Assembly: GCF_001613795.1 (NCBI RefSeq)
Contig: NZ_LPVZ01000020.1
Span: 558,001 to 622,000 of the forward strand
Origin: Thalassospira sp. MCCC 1A01148
GTDB taxonomy: Bacteria; Pseudomonadota; Alphaproteobacteria; Rhodospirillales; Thalassospiraceae
Direction of reading: 5' to 3'
Length of the DNA: 64,000 nucleotides
The position numbers and the translations under genes are program-made. Below the pieces are notes generated by a model. That model was not told the DNA's origin. It searched no databases and saw only the letters and a list, made by a program, of their open reading frames with translations. Positions 46,584 to 55,296 of the stretch are shown here, in pieces; the first letter of the stretch is position 1; each line of letters opens with the position of its first letter.

Positions 46584-46992
46584 TAATTGTTCTTCGCGAT
46601 CTCGCTCGTCTATTTTATCTCACATTCGGTGTTTTGTTGTCTCCAACATACAGCGCACAAGGGCGTAGGCGCCAAGTTGGGTACCTCTTACCCTTGGTGC
46701 ATTCAATTGGCCCTTCAGCACACCCCATGCTTCTCAACAGTGGCGACTTCAGTGAGAGTTCGAGCTTTGCTCATTGTAAACGTTCCTAGTGTTGTGCTCG
46801 GTTAACAAAAGCCAGTGTAGCTATAGAGGATTGCACTTATAATCCGTCAAACTTGCACTTATCGCGCTTTTCCGGCTCAAATTAAGTGATTTTATCACCG
46901 GTACCCAAATCACATTAACTGCGAATGTGATCAGATTATTTGCCACCAGACCGCAATCATCACCGTGAAATCACATTATCTGCCACTGAAGA
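46584..46992. other. Transposon end region with short repeats
   Basis: No gene recognised. TTGCACTTAT occurs at 46831 and 46853, 22 bp apart. A 15-bp motif, ATCACATTAACTGCG (46909), ATCAGATTATTTGCC (46930) and ATCACATTATCTGCC (46970), appears three times in one orientation, ending at the AAA gene stop. This is the layout of transposase-binding sites at the end of a Tn402/Tn552-like element. Confidence 0.55.
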
Positions 46993-47967
46993 TTATATCG
47001 GCAATCCGGCCTGTCGCATCATCTGCCCCAGTTCCTGGGTCCGTTCGGAATCCAGGTGTCCTTTCAGGAACTTGCGCATTTCCGGAAGCCGGGTATCGAA
47101 TTGCTCCGCCAGTGTCTTGGCATTGTATCCAAGCCGTGCCAGTCGGGCATCCAGATCGTCATAGCCGATCGCAATTGTTTCTTCGACAATTTCCCGGGTG
47201 ACAGGCTTGGCGCCAAGCTTGTAGGCTTCGGTGAAAGCGCGTGTCAGATGTTCGGTAAACTGAAGCGGTGTTGACAGGCGCTCGACCATCAGATCCAGCG
47301 CATCGTCCGCAATAATGTCTCCTTGCCTAGTGTTTTTGGTCCGGCACTGCTTCAGCAGCCAGTCGAGATATTTGCGACTGTCATCGCCAAGCCCCTGAAA
47401 CATGATCTTGGTGGTTCTATGCCCGATCTCTTCCATTGTCGCCTTGTTCAGATCATTCCGCAGGCGGGGATGGCCAACCAGAACGACAGACAGAACCCCG
47501 TCCCCTGCCTGGACAATTTCCATCAGACGCTTGAGACCGGTCAGCGTGTTTCCATGCAGGTCATGAGCTTCGTCGATGAACAGAACGACGGTTTTTCTCA
47601 TTTTCCTGATGAGGTCCTGAAGTTTGCGTTCCCGCTTTTCGGGTTGTGTCGGCACTTTGACATCCGCATCACCGGAGACATCGAGAAAGATTGCGGTCAG
47701 AAGGGCTGGCAGAACAACACGCGGTTTGTCGATCGACAGGCTGCGGGCCACGAGAATATCTTTGCTTGCGGACAACTCTGTCTGAAGCCTGTTTAGCATC
47801 ATGGTTTTTCCGACACCAACTGATCCTGTGATGGCAACCAGCCGACCGGCCAGAATGGCCGCCCGCAGGTCGGCCATCATCTGGCGGTGCCATTCCGTTT
47901 CGAAAAAACCGGCCAGCGCCCAGTCCTTCTCGATGCCATAAAATGCCCTGACATCCGCTGTTAGCAT
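46993..47967 (-). CDS. AAA ATPase of the transposition module (TniB/ExeA-like)
   Basis: 324 residues with AGGAGG before the ATG at 47967. The opening residues MLTADVRAFYGIEKDWALAG match the ExeA/TniB type. Walker A is TGSVGVGKTMML near residue 48 and Walker B is VVLFIDEAHDLHG near 130, followed by a sensor segment VVLVGHPRLRNDL. Such ATPases help the transposase choose the target. It follows the transposase gene after 12 nt. Confidence 0.88.
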   Translation of the reverse strand: MLTADVRAFYGIEKDWALAGFFETEWHRQMMADLRAAILAGRLVAITGSVGVGKTMMLNRLQTELSASKDILVARSLSIDKPRVVLPALLTAIFLDVSGDADVKVPTQPEKRERKLQDLIRKMRKTVVLFIDEAHDLHGNTLTGLKRLMEIVQAGDGVLSVVLVGHPRLRNDLNKATMEEIGHRTTKIMFQGLGDDSRKYLDWLLKQCRTKNTRQGDIIADDALDLMVERLSTPLQFTEHLTRAFTEAYKLGAKPVTREIVEETIAIGYDDLDARLARLGYNAKTLAEQFDTRLPEMRKFLKGHLDSERTQELGQMMRQAGLPI

Positions 47968-47979
47968 GACAGCCTCCTG

Positions 47980-49617
47980 CTATGTTTTAGGGTTCTTGCC
48001 GAACCGTGTTTTGATCGCCGTAGAAATTTCACGTTTGTTTGTCGTGGTGGTGACAAGCTCCTCGATGAATTCAAGGTCTTCGGCACTCAACCGCGCCAGC
48101 GGTTTTTCCAACAAATCCGCAATGCCGCGACGCGCATCGAGGGTGCTGGCATAACTGAACTGGTGCCACGGGTCCGGATCTTCAAACGTTGCTTCAACGA
48201 GGGGGATAATCTCTGCGCTGGAAAACACCTGTTCCGACCCGGCAAAGGCCGAACGCGGTACCGATATTCTGGCCGCCAAGTCGGCTACTTTGTCGGCACG
48301 CTTCTCGCGGGGCGATTTGGCCTGTTTGCGATAGCGGTGCAAAGGTATCGGTCCACCGACCGGGCGATACGGGCCATAGCGTTTATTGCCAAACTCGACA
48401 AACAGTTCTTGATCGAACAATCCCCACCACAATAAAACTTCTTCACCCGCCAGATCCGGGTCTACCTCATAATAGGCTCCCTTCAGATGAATGCGGGCGT
48501 CCGCTGCAACCGTTCGACGTTCCGGTTCCCGGGCAAAAGCGCAATACCGTTCCCAGGAACACATTTCGCGCAGGCCCTGCGCGGGCAAGTTTGAACACCA
48601 GTCTTCCGTTCGGCTATGGGCTTCATGGCGATGCGGTTTGTCATTGTAGCGGTTAATAAAGTTCAACAACCAGCTATTGGCTTCGGCCTCTGTTTTGGGA
48701 CGATGAAAGTGATACAGGGTTTCATGAGCTTCCTTGACGGTCAGGAACGGACGTTCAACCTTGCCCTTGGATCGCGCCGTAACCCGTCGACCGTCCGAGC
48801 CGCGAGGCATGTGAGTACGCCAATCAACACCAAGATGTCCCATGACGGTCTGGAACACGATGCTTTTGGCAACTGGTCCATTGTCGAGATACAGTCCTAA
48901 CGGTCTGCCCTGAAGTGTGGTGCCTTCTTTGGCTGCCATGGCGTTGAACAGGAACCGCAAGGCAGATTCCGCATCCTCACCATACACACAGCGATATTCC
49001 TGATAGGAAACACCACTACGATCATCTACCACGCTATAGAGCATCAGGGTTGGTGCTCCGCGTCCGGGTTCAATCCATTCCGGCTGGTCAAGTTCCTTAA
49101 GGTCGGACGGACTCATGTCGAAATGCCAGAGTTCGTTGGAATATCTGGCCTGAAACCGAACCGCAGCCGGGCCGCGTATCATCCGGGGATGATCATATCC
49201 CCAGTTCCGAAGCCACCGGTTCAGGGTAGATGTCGCCAGCGTTCCTTTAGGGGCTTGCACATAACCTTCGGGCGTCTCAATACCGTGATCCTCAAGCAAC
49301 CGGATGGCTTCATTCGTCGACAACTTGTGACCTTTGCCATTCTCAGTTCTGATTTTCAGGGCGGCAACGATCTCGCAATATCGCTCCATGTCTAACCGCG
49401 ACATGACCCTCGGCTCGCCGCTATCAGAACGCTGCATGCCTTTCGGGCGTTGCAAGTTTCGTAACTGGCGATAGACCGATGATATACTGAGACCATATAA
49501 TTCGGCTGTTCGTGCAACAGCGCTGGCCCGGCCAGGATCTCGCGCGGGCAGAGAAGACAATCTGGTCCGAAGCGCCAGAAGTGCCTCGGCCGGTATGCGT
49601 GCGGCCCTACCTTTCAT
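47980..49617 (-). CDS. Mu-type DDE transposase (TniA-like)
   Basis: 545 residues from the ATG at 49617, which has GAGG and lies within the end of the recombinase gene (11-nt overlap). An N-terminal helix-turn-helix region (AELYGLSISSVYRQLRNL) precedes the RNase-H-like core with Asp in LWHFDMSPSD (near residue 167), Asp in YLDNGPVAK (near 244) and Glu in GKVERPFLT (near 288). A beta-barrel C-terminal domain follows (AYYEVDPDLAGEEVLLWWG). The arrangement matches Tn552/Tn402-type transposases. Confidence 0.88.
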   Translation of the reverse strand: MKGRAARIPAEALLALRTRLSSLPARDPGRASAVARTAELYGLSISSVYRQLRNLQRPKGMQRSDSGEPRVMSRLDMERYCEIVAALKIRTENGKGHKLSTNEAIRLLEDHGIETPEGYVQAPKGTLATSTLNRWLRNWGYDHPRMIRGPAAVRFQARYSNELWHFDMSPSDLKELDQPEWIEPGRGAPTLMLYSVVDDRSGVSYQEYRCVYGEDAESALRFLFNAMAAKEGTTLQGRPLGLYLDNGPVAKSIVFQTVMGHLGVDWRTHMPRGSDGRRVTARSKGKVERPFLTVKEAHETLYHFHRPKTEAEANSWLLNFINRYNDKPHRHEAHSRTEDWCSNLPAQGLREMCSWERYCAFAREPERRTVAADARIHLKGAYYEVDPDLAGEEVLLWWGLFDQELFVEFGNKRYGPYRPVGGPIPLHRYRKQAKSPREKRADKVADLAARISVPRSAFAGSEQVFSSAEIIPLVEATFEDPDPWHQFSYASTLDARRGIADLLEKPLARLSAEDLEFIEELVTTTTNKREISTAIKTRFGKNPKT

Positions 49618-50194
49618 TGTCGGCCTCGCCATCAATGCTATCGGCAAATTCCGCGACATAGGTATAGACGGTTGCCCGCGACACACCCATCAGATCGCAG
49701 ATCTCTTTAATACTGTGCTGTCTTGATCGATACAGGTCCACGACGTGTCGACGCTTGTCTTTGGTCAGTGCCTTACGGCGACCGCCTTTCCGGCCGCGCG
49801 ATCTTGCGGCTTCCAAACCGGCTTTCGTTCGCTCCCGGATCAGGTTGCGTTCGAATTCAGCCAAGGCTGCAAAGATATGAAAGACCAGCTTGCCGCCGCT
49901 GGTGGTCGTATCAATCGCTTCGGTAATTGATCGCAGACCGATTTGTCGTTCGGCCAGCATCTCGGCGTGCGCAATCAATTCCTTCAGGGACCGTCCAAGG
50001 CGATCCAGACGCCAGACAACCAGCACATCGCCCTGACGTAATTCTTCGAAGGTGCGATCAAGCCCTGGACGATCAGTTTTGGCGCCGCTCACCTTGTCCC
50101 GAAAAATGCGCTCACAACCGGCTTCCCGCAAAGCATCATTTTGCAGGTCAAGATTTTGATCGTCGGTCGAGACACGTGCATAGCCGATACGCAT
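49607..50194 (-). CDS. Serine recombinase (resolvase/invertase family)
   Basis: 195 residues. The N-terminal catalytic domain has MRIGYARVSTDDQNLDLQND with the nucleophilic Ser near residue 10, and VWRLDRLGRSLKELI. The C-terminal helix-turn-helix of the Hin/TniR kind is YRSRQHSIKEICDLMGVSRA. It would resolve co-integrates formed during replicative transposition. The sequence upstream (50290-50385) holds TGTCGATATTTTCGACA, a possible resolution site. Confidence 0.92.
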   Translation of the reverse strand: MRIGYARVSTDDQNLDLQNDALREAGCERIFRDKVSGAKTDRPGLDRTFEELRQGDVLVVWRLDRLGRSLKELIAHAEMLAERQIGLRSITEAIDTTTSGGKLVFHIFAALAEFERNLIRERTKAGLEAARSRGRKGGRRKALTKDKRRHVVDLYRSRQHSIKEICDLMGVSRATVYTYVAEFADSIDGEADNER

Positions 50195-50392
50195 GGCGCA
50201 CCGTCCGGAAAGCCGTTTTTGAGGAGCAGAATATTACGTTGATTTCAAGACGCGGTATACAGACAAATTAACAGTTTTCAATCGGAGATTGGCATTCGGG
50301 CTTTCACCTGTCTGGAAAACGTTCGTTTCCAAAACGGCGCCCAATCAATGTCGATATTTTCGACAGGATACATCACTTTGGACAATTCGTAC

Positions 50393-51376
50393 TCACCCAC
50401 CACGTGTTGGTCGTGAAGCCATCAGGGTCGGAACAAGCCTTATATAGGCAAGCTCGGCCAGTAGTTCGACGAGTGTTTGTGTCACGACAACACCAGCAAC
50501 AAGGCTCCCGTCAAACGGGGCTGCGAGTGCCAGCGGCAATACGACCAGAGAATTTCGGGTACCAGTGCTAAACATCACAGCCCGACCAGCATCAGCATCA
50601 AGATGTGCGAACCGGGCAATAGCCCAGCCGATAAGTGGCGAAACCACAGCATAGACAATATAGATCGCTACAATGCTCAAGACGATGTCTTGCGCCTCCC
50701 TGATCCGGGGAAGCTCCGCACCGATAACCAGAAACAATGTCAATGCCATCAGGGGAACAGGACCCAACGTCATGGAGGCGGTAAACTTTTGGCTGGTTGT
50801 ATGACGTCTGGCCAAAAGCTCCGTCAACCAGGCTAGGACCAGAGGCACCGCAATAAGCCACAGGAACGCTGCGAGGAAAGGACCGGGGCTTAACAGTTCT
50901 GCTGTGTTTGGCCCCAAAAAAAGCCAGAGATAAAGCGGGAGCAGCAGGATTTGCACGATAAGAAGAATGGGCGTGGCGGCAAGTATAAGACGTGCGTTTC
51001 CTCGCCCCATATGCGTAAACACAACGACATAGTCGATGCACGGCGTCAGCAGGACGAGAAGTACGCCAAGTTGCACGGCGGAATGATCCGGCACCATCTG
51101 GAACAACAACCAGACGAACACGGGTATGACGAGAAAGTTCGCCAGTAGCAATGCCGCAAGAAAGCGCCGGTTGGTCATTGCGCCGCGAAGATCGGCTAGC
51201 GGCACTTGCAAAAAGGTCGTGTAAATGAGTGTAGCCAAAACTGGCGTAATGACACCTTCGAATGCCACTGACATTTGAGGCGCCGTTATGCCGATAACCA
51301 CCCCCAGACCAATTGCAACGAAGTAAACAATAATCTGACGCGATTCCAGCCAATCACGCATTGCCGTTGCCTTCAC
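50393..51376 (-). CDS. ACR3-like arsenic resistance transporter
   Basis: 327 residues from a GTG at 51376 with AAGGAG eight nt upstream; an ATG at 51361 is the alternative. Ten membrane segments are expected. The conserved Cys of the ACR3/bile-acid-symporter fold appears in VLLTPCIDYVVVFTHMG, and TGTRNSLVVLPLALA matches the second conserved region. ACR3 proteins export arsenite or antimonite. It is the third gene of a reverse-strand unit (MerF-like, membrane protein, ACR3-like) facing a MerR-family regulator. No arsC or arsR gene is near, so the true substrate could be another ion. Confidence 0.8.
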   Translation of the reverse strand: MKATAMRDWLESRQIIVYFVAIGLGVVIGITAPQMSVAFEGVITPVLATLIYTTFLQVPLADLRGAMTNRRFLAALLLANFLVIPVFVWLLFQMVPDHSAVQLGVLLVLLTPCIDYVVVFTHMGRGNARLILAATPILLIVQILLLPLYLWLFLGPNTAELLSPGPFLAAFLWLIAVPLVLAWLTELLARRHTTSQKFTASMTLGPVPLMALTLFLVIGAELPRIREAQDIVLSIVAIYIVYAVVSPLIGWAIARFAHLDADAGRAVMFSTGTRNSLVVLPLALAAPFDGSLVAGVVVTQTLVELLAELAYIRLVPTLMASRPTRGG

Positions 51377-51468
51377 CGATCATACTCCTTTATTTAAACC
51401 GACAACTTCGTTGCATTCCGGTCGACTTTTTGATTTTTGTTGTAACTAGTCGATTACACCACACAACG

Positions 51469-51912
51469 CTATTTGAACATTCCCCGGCAGAGCGCCCAAA
51501 GAAAAATCGAAAATAGCAAATGAGGGATAAGTGCCGCGACGATAAGTTTGGAGCTTACCGCGAGACCAAGGAAACCCCAGCCCACAATGGGGAAAAATGC
51601 AACAAGAACAAGAAGCCAGAGCCCCATACCAAGCAACAAGGCGTTCCGAAATCGTAAATCGTTTCGAAACAACACAACAAACAAAACAGACCAAAATACC
51701 ACATAGGCAATGTGGAATATTAGGCCAACCGGCAGCGGAAGTGAACGCCCCATAACCGTTTCGGCAAATGCAAGACCAAGCGGCTTGGGCAATGGCGAGA
51801 TGCCGAATTTTGAGGCAGGCACCATCACCGCAGACAGCAAAATGGCAGTTACAATGCCGATACCAATAGCCTTGAACCAATCTCGTAAATCAACTTTGCC
51901 GAACTGCATCAT
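51469..51912 (-). CDS. Unknown membrane protein, 147 residues
   Basis: Four membrane segments (IGIGIVTAILLSAVM, LIFHIAYVVFWSVLFVVL, LLLGMGLWLLVLVAFF, IVAALIPHLLFSIFLWAL). The start at 51912 overlaps the stop of the MerF-like gene by 4 nt, and AGGGAGAAAG precedes it, so translation is probably coupled. It resembles YagU/DUF1440-type membrane proteins only loosely. No metal-binding motif stands out. Confidence 0.75.
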   Translation of the reverse strand: MMQFGKVDLRDWFKAIGIGIVTAILLSAVMVPASKFGISPLPKPLGLAFAETVMGRSLPLPVGLIFHIAYVVFWSVLFVVLFRNDLRFRNALLLGMGLWLLVLVAFFPIVGWGFLGLAVSSKLIVAALIPHLLFSIFLWALCRGMFK

Positions 51913-52181
51913 TGGCTTTCTCCCTGTTTAACCGAGTGGCAACTTTTGCACCCGCATGCTTTTTGCATGCGCATGGTATTGCTGCGGCGCATATAAATGT
52001 ATCCTCCCATACTGATAAGTACGAGCACACCAAGCCCGACCTGTCCAAACACGGTAAGTCCAACGTTACTTGCTGCAACAAGTGCAAGCAGTGGCGGAAT
52101 AACAAGCGGCGCACAACAAACAGCGCAAGCAGAAATTGCGAAACCGACGGCGATCTTTTTGGAATTATTGGCTTCAACCAT
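51909..52181 (-). CDS. MerF/MerT-like small membrane protein with Cys motifs
   Basis: 90 residues, two membrane segments. AISACAVCCAPLVIPPLLAL has the vicinal Cys pair followed by Pro that mercury carriers (MerT, MerF) have in segment 1. A second Cys cluster, KACGCKSCHS, is cytoplasmic or C-terminal. A role in taking up or binding a thiophilic metal is likely. It is the first gene of the operon, under a MerR-type promoter (52228-52258). Confidence 0.7.
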   Translation of the reverse strand: MVEANNSKKIAVGFAISACAVCCAPLVIPPLLALVAASNVGLTVFGQVGLGVLVLISMGGYIYMRRSNTMRMQKACGCKSCHSVKQGESQ

Positions 52182-52227
52182 TGCAAATATCCTTCTTCAT
52201 GACTCTATTTCTCAAAGCACTGGCGAA

Positions 52228-52258
52228 AGCCTAAACCTTCAAGTAACTTGAAGGACAA
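52228..52258 (-). promoter_or_regulatory. MerR-type promoter and operator of the ACR3-like operon
   Basis: On the reverse strand TTGTCC and TAGGCT are 19 nt apart. A perfect 19-bp palindrome, CCTTCAAGTAACTTGAAGG (52236-52254), lies between them. The lengthened 19-bp spacer with a dyad inside is the hallmark of promoters that MerR-family activators untwist. Confidence 0.75.
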
Positions 52259-52272
52259 CAGGAGATTTTGCC

Positions 52273-52713
52273 ATGAATAGTCGTTCGGGTATGCTGAGTA
52301 TCGGCACCCTTGCCAAGGCGACCGGAGTTGCTTCGCCGACGATCCGGTATTACGAGGACATAGGTCTGTTACCCAAGCCGCGTCGAACTACAAGCGACCA
52401 GCGCATCTATGACGAAAGCGACAAAGAGCGTCTGATCTTTATCAGGCGATGCCGAGACTTCGGCTTTTCCATCAACCAGGTTCGGCTTTTGGCGGGTTTG
52501 TCGATTAGCCCCGATCAGAATTGCAGAGAAGTTCGGGACATTGCTCACGCACACCTAACAGATGTCCGCGCAAAACTTAAAGAACTTCGTGCGCTGGAGA
52601 AGAGCCTGACTGGGTTTGTCGAACAGTGTGATGCGGCCTGTTCAGGTGGCCCTGGTCGGGAATGTCTGGTGTTTAAAGACATTGCGAAACCCGAGAACAA
52701 TAAATGCTGTTGA
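52273..52713 (+). CDS. MerR-family metal-responsive regulator
   Basis: 146 residues. The N-terminal winged helix is clear (SIGTLAKATGVASPTIRYYE). Cys84 and Cys119 are 35 residues apart, as in mercury and cadmium/lead MerR proteins, and Cys123, Cys131 and the C-terminal Cys145-Cys146 add unusual ligands (CDAACSGGPGRECL, NKCC). It is divergent from the MerF-like/ACR3-like operon and a 19-bp palindrome lies between them. The inducing metal cannot be fixed from the sequence. Confidence 0.85.
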   Translation: MNSRSGMLSIGTLAKATGVASPTIRYYEDIGLLPKPRRTTSDQRIYDESDKERLIFIRRCRDFGFSINQVRLLAGLSISPDQNCREVRDIAHAHLTDVRAKLKELRALEKSLTGFVEQCDAACSGGPGRECLVFKDIAKPENNKCC

Positions 52714-52812
52714 TTATCGACTTATCGTTCCCGTCCAGCTTCGGAAGCAAAAGATTCTCGGGCTCCGAAGAGATGAGCGTTCGCAAGGCAGGATTCTCAT
52801 ATCTTGATCAGA

Positions 52813-54234
52813 CTATCCCGCGCAGCAGGATAGTTTCGACACATCCCTGTTGAATGTTTGGGCAGCCAATTTAAGCCCTTCTACTGTTGTCAGATATGGG
52901 AAGATTGTTTCCCCCAGTTCTTTGGCGGTCATCCCGAAGCGTATGGCCAGCGCCATTGTCTGAATGCTGTCACAGCCCTCGGGTGCCAGTATCTGAGCGC
53001 CCAGCAAGCGGTCAGTTGCTTCATCTGCAATGAGTTTTATCAAACCGCGTGTATCACGGGCGGCAAGTGATCTGGGCACCTGATCAAGCGGCACGACAGA
53101 TGTCTTGACCACAAAGCCCCGTTTCTGTGCCTGAACCTCGGAGAGACCTACGCCAGAAACTTGTGGATCGGTGAAGACAACCCAGGGCATCGTTGTGTTG
53201 TCATATGTCTGTTCGTCACGGTTATAGGCATTTATTGCCGCAAGTTTGGCGCCATAAGCTGCCATATAAACGAACTGGTCGCGCCCGGTCACATCGCCCG
53301 CAGCATATACATCAGGACGCGTCGTCCGCATGTACGCGTCCACAACAATTCCGCCATTCGAATTTACTTCAATTCCAGCCGTTTCGAGGCCTAATCCGTT
53401 TGTATTCGGCTTACGGCCTGTCGTTACCAGGATCTGTTCAGCAAAAAGAACCTCGGCTTGGCCTTCGACATTAATGGTCAGTTCCGTTTTATCATTCTTC
53501 CGTTCAACCCTCTCGTAGGTGAGGCCCGTGCGAACGGATACCCCTTCATTCCTTAACTCCTGAGTGAGCGATGCAGCAATTTCCGGTTCTGCTTCGGGAA
53601 GAAGCCGTGACCGTGTCACCAGCGTAACCGAGCTGCCGAGCCGTGCAAACATCTGAGCCAGTTCACAACCGATATATCCTCCGCCAATCACGAGAAGTGA
53701 TCGTGGCTGCTTATCAAGTTCAAGTGCCGTTGTACTGGTCAGACAGGGGACATTCTCAATGCCTGGAATATCGGGAAATGACGGGGATGTGCCGGTTGCA
53801 ATGATTGTCTTTCTTGCAACAAGCTTTTTGCCGTCAAGCAGAAGACCGGTGTCATTAAATACAACATCCCCTTCGAGATAATCGATGCCATCATATTCGG
53901 GCAGCAGATCGATATATTTCTTCTGACGCAAACCGGAAACCAGATCCTCTTTAGCCTTGATCAGGGACTGCCAGTCAGCGACATGAGCGTTTCCGGAGAG
54001 GCCGGGAAAACGCGCAGCACCCGCTGCGCCATGCACGGCCTCTGCGGCACGGATCATGGTTTTGGAGGGAACACACCCGACATTGACGCATGTGCCGCCA
54101 ATCATTCCCTTGCCGATAAGTGCGACCCTTGCGCCCTGTTCAGCGGCCGTAATCGCCGCCGAAAAACCGGCCGAACCCGCGCCGATGACAGCAAGGTCAT
54201 ATTCCTGTTTGTCGGTCGAACAACAATTGTTCAT
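52813..54234 (-). CDS. merA: Mercuric reductase
   Basis: 473 residues from the ATG at 54234. The FAD-binding start is YDLAVIGAGSAGFSAAITAA, the redox-active disulfide is GGTCVNVGCVPSK, NADPH binding is IGGGYIGCELA, and the C-terminal Cys pair that delivers Hg(II) is KLSCCAG. It lacks the N-terminal HMA domain of some MerA proteins; residues upstream of MNNCC in the open frame are not needed. The enzyme reduces Hg(II) to Hg(0) with NADPH in the cytoplasm. It is the last gene of the merT-P-F-A operon. Confidence 0.95.
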   Translation of the reverse strand: MNNCCSTDKQEYDLAVIGAGSAGFSAAITAAEQGARVALIGKGMIGGTCVNVGCVPSKTMIRAAEAVHGAAGAARFPGLSGNAHVADWQSLIKAKEDLVSGLRQKKYIDLLPEYDGIDYLEGDVVFNDTGLLLDGKKLVARKTIIATGTSPSFPDIPGIENVPCLTSTTALELDKQPRSLLVIGGGYIGCELAQMFARLGSSVTLVTRSRLLPEAEPEIAASLTQELRNEGVSVRTGLTYERVERKNDKTELTINVEGQAEVLFAEQILVTTGRKPNTNGLGLETAGIEVNSNGGIVVDAYMRTTRPDVYAAGDVTGRDQFVYMAAYGAKLAAINAYNRDEQTYDNTTMPWVVFTDPQVSGVGLSEVQAQKRGFVVKTSVVPLDQVPRSLAARDTRGLIKLIADEATDRLLGAQILAPEGCDSIQTMALAIRFGMTAKELGETIFPYLTTVEGLKLAAQTFNRDVSKLSCCAG

Positions 54235-54235
54235 A

Positions 54236-54487
54236 TTATTTTCCTTTCCGGGTGGTTGGTTGTGTATCGGTCTCGCAGCAAGCGCGCGCACGGGTTCGTT
54301 GTCGGTAGCCGTACAGTGCCAGGGCAATGAACAGGAGTAATCCGGGTATGAGGACATAGTCTATCCAGCCCAGCCATGCCGAGAGTCCAAGGGCCCCGAA
54401 CGTGACAACAAGGATTGGTGTGAAACAGCAGATCACAGCAAAAATTGTTCCGACGATCCCGGTTTTAAAAATGGTGTTGCCACGCAT
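54236..54487 (-). CDS. merF: Mercury transporter MerF
   Basis: 83 residues with two membrane segments. The vicinal pair in FAVICCFTPILVVTFGALGL and the second Cys pair in RARACCETD are those of MerF. It carries Hg(II) across the inner membrane to MerA. The start is 3 nt after the merP stop region and its stop is 1 nt before the merA start. Confidence 0.9.
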   Translation of the reverse strand: MRGNTIFKTGIVGTIFAVICCFTPILVVTFGALGLSAWLGWIDYVLIPGLLLFIALALYGYRQRTRARACCETDTQPTTRKGK

Positions 54488-54490
54488 TAT

Positions 54491-54820
54491 TTAATCCCGC
54501 GCCTTGGCCGGATAACCGGCATTTGTCGAAGCGATCCCGATGGTTTCCACATTGGCGACTGACGGGTCGAAGGTGACAGTTGCGGTTTTTTTATCGAAGT
54601 TGACGTCTACGGCCTCTACGCCGGTGACGGCTTCCATCGCGGTTTTGACCGTCACCGGACACAGGGCGCAGGTCATGTTTTCGATGTCGAAAACGGTTGT
54701 TTGTTCATCCTGCGCTGTGGCGCTGGCAGCAAGCGCCGCAGTTGGGAGGTAGCCTCCCGGATATATGACAGCCAGTCCCAGGGCAAATGCCCCGGCCAGA
54801 ATAATGCCTGTTCGTTTCAT
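54491..54820 (-). CDS. merP: Periplasmic mercury-binding protein MerP
   Basis: 109 residues from the ATG at 54820 with AGGAG upstream. A signal peptide (GIILAGAFALGLAVIYPG) is followed by a heavy-metal-associated domain with FDIENMTCALCPVTVKTAME (the GMTCxxC-type motif) and a Lys/Ala-rich end. It binds Hg(II) in the periplasm and hands it to MerT or MerF. Confidence 0.9.
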   Translation of the reverse strand: MKRTGIILAGAFALGLAVIYPGGYLPTAALAASATAQDEQTTVFDIENMTCALCPVTVKTAMEAVTGVEAVDVNFDKKTATVTFDPSVANVETIGIASTNAGYPAKARD

Positions 54821-54831
54821 CTCGATTTCTC

Positions 54832-55221
54832 CTAATAGAACAGCGGTGCCCACCAGTTGATTGTCAGGGCCAATCCCACCAGCACGGTTGAGAACCACAG
54901 GGCGGCTTTGGTGATCAGTGCGGATTCCGGACGGGCGCAGTAAGACCCGTCGTCACAAGCTGGCTTGGTCTTGAAATAGACCTGCCAGAACCCCAGCCCG
55001 ATAAATATCAGAGCCACCGTCGCGAAGAGTGGTTTGTAAGGTTCAAGAGCCGTCAGATTGCCGATCCAGGCCCCCGACACCCCCAGCATCAGAAGCAGGA
55101 GTGGTGCGACACAGCAGGCGGATGCAAGAATGGCTCCGACCACTCCACCAGTTGCAAGCAGACCTCTTTTTGTCTGCTTCCCGTCATCCGACAACAGGTC
55201 GTCCGATTTGATATCGTTCAT
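54832..55221 (-). CDS. merT: Mercury transporter MerT
   Basis: 129 residues, three membrane segments. The Cys pair in LASACCVAPLLLLMLGVSGA binds Hg(II) in segment 1, and the cytoplasmic loop has further Cys residues (KPACDDGSYC). It imports Hg(II) for reduction. It is the first gene of the mer operon, divergent from merR. Confidence 0.92.
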   Translation of the reverse strand: MNDIKSDDLLSDDGKQTKRGLLATGGVVGAILASACCVAPLLLLMLGVSGAWIGNLTALEPYKPLFATVALIFIGLGFWQVYFKTKPACDDGSYCARPESALITKAALWFSTVLVGLALTINWWAPLFY

Positions 55222-55250
55222 GTGATTTACCTCGAATTCGATTCGCAGTT

Positions 55251-55281
55251 AAGATACAGTCTGTAGCTGCTACAGATTAAA
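55251..55281 (-). promoter_or_regulatory. MerR-type promoter and operator of merTPFA
   Basis: Reverse-strand TTTAAT (55276-55281) and TATCTT (55251-55256) are 19 nt apart. The palindrome TCTGTAGCTGCTACAGA (55260-55276, perfect with a 1-nt centre) lies in the spacer, as for MerR and related activators. Confidence 0.7.
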
Positions 55282-55296
55282 GAAGGTTTTGATCAC

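Larger units (their letters stand above)
46831..50290. mobile_element. Tn552/Tn402-like transposition module
   Basis: Three reverse-strand genes, serine recombinase, DDE transposase and AAA ATPase, are packed with an 11-nt overlap and a 12-nt gap. The left flank has three copies of an ATCAcATTAnnTGCC-like motif. The right flank (50232-50275) has looser inverted matches (GCAGAATATTACGTTGATTT and GACAAATTAAC). The exact ends are not determined. Confidence 0.6.

Noticed and set aside
54235..54357. A 41-residue N-terminal extension of mercuric reductase
   Set aside because: It overlaps merF, has no HMA motif, and the ATG at 54234 gives a normal start.
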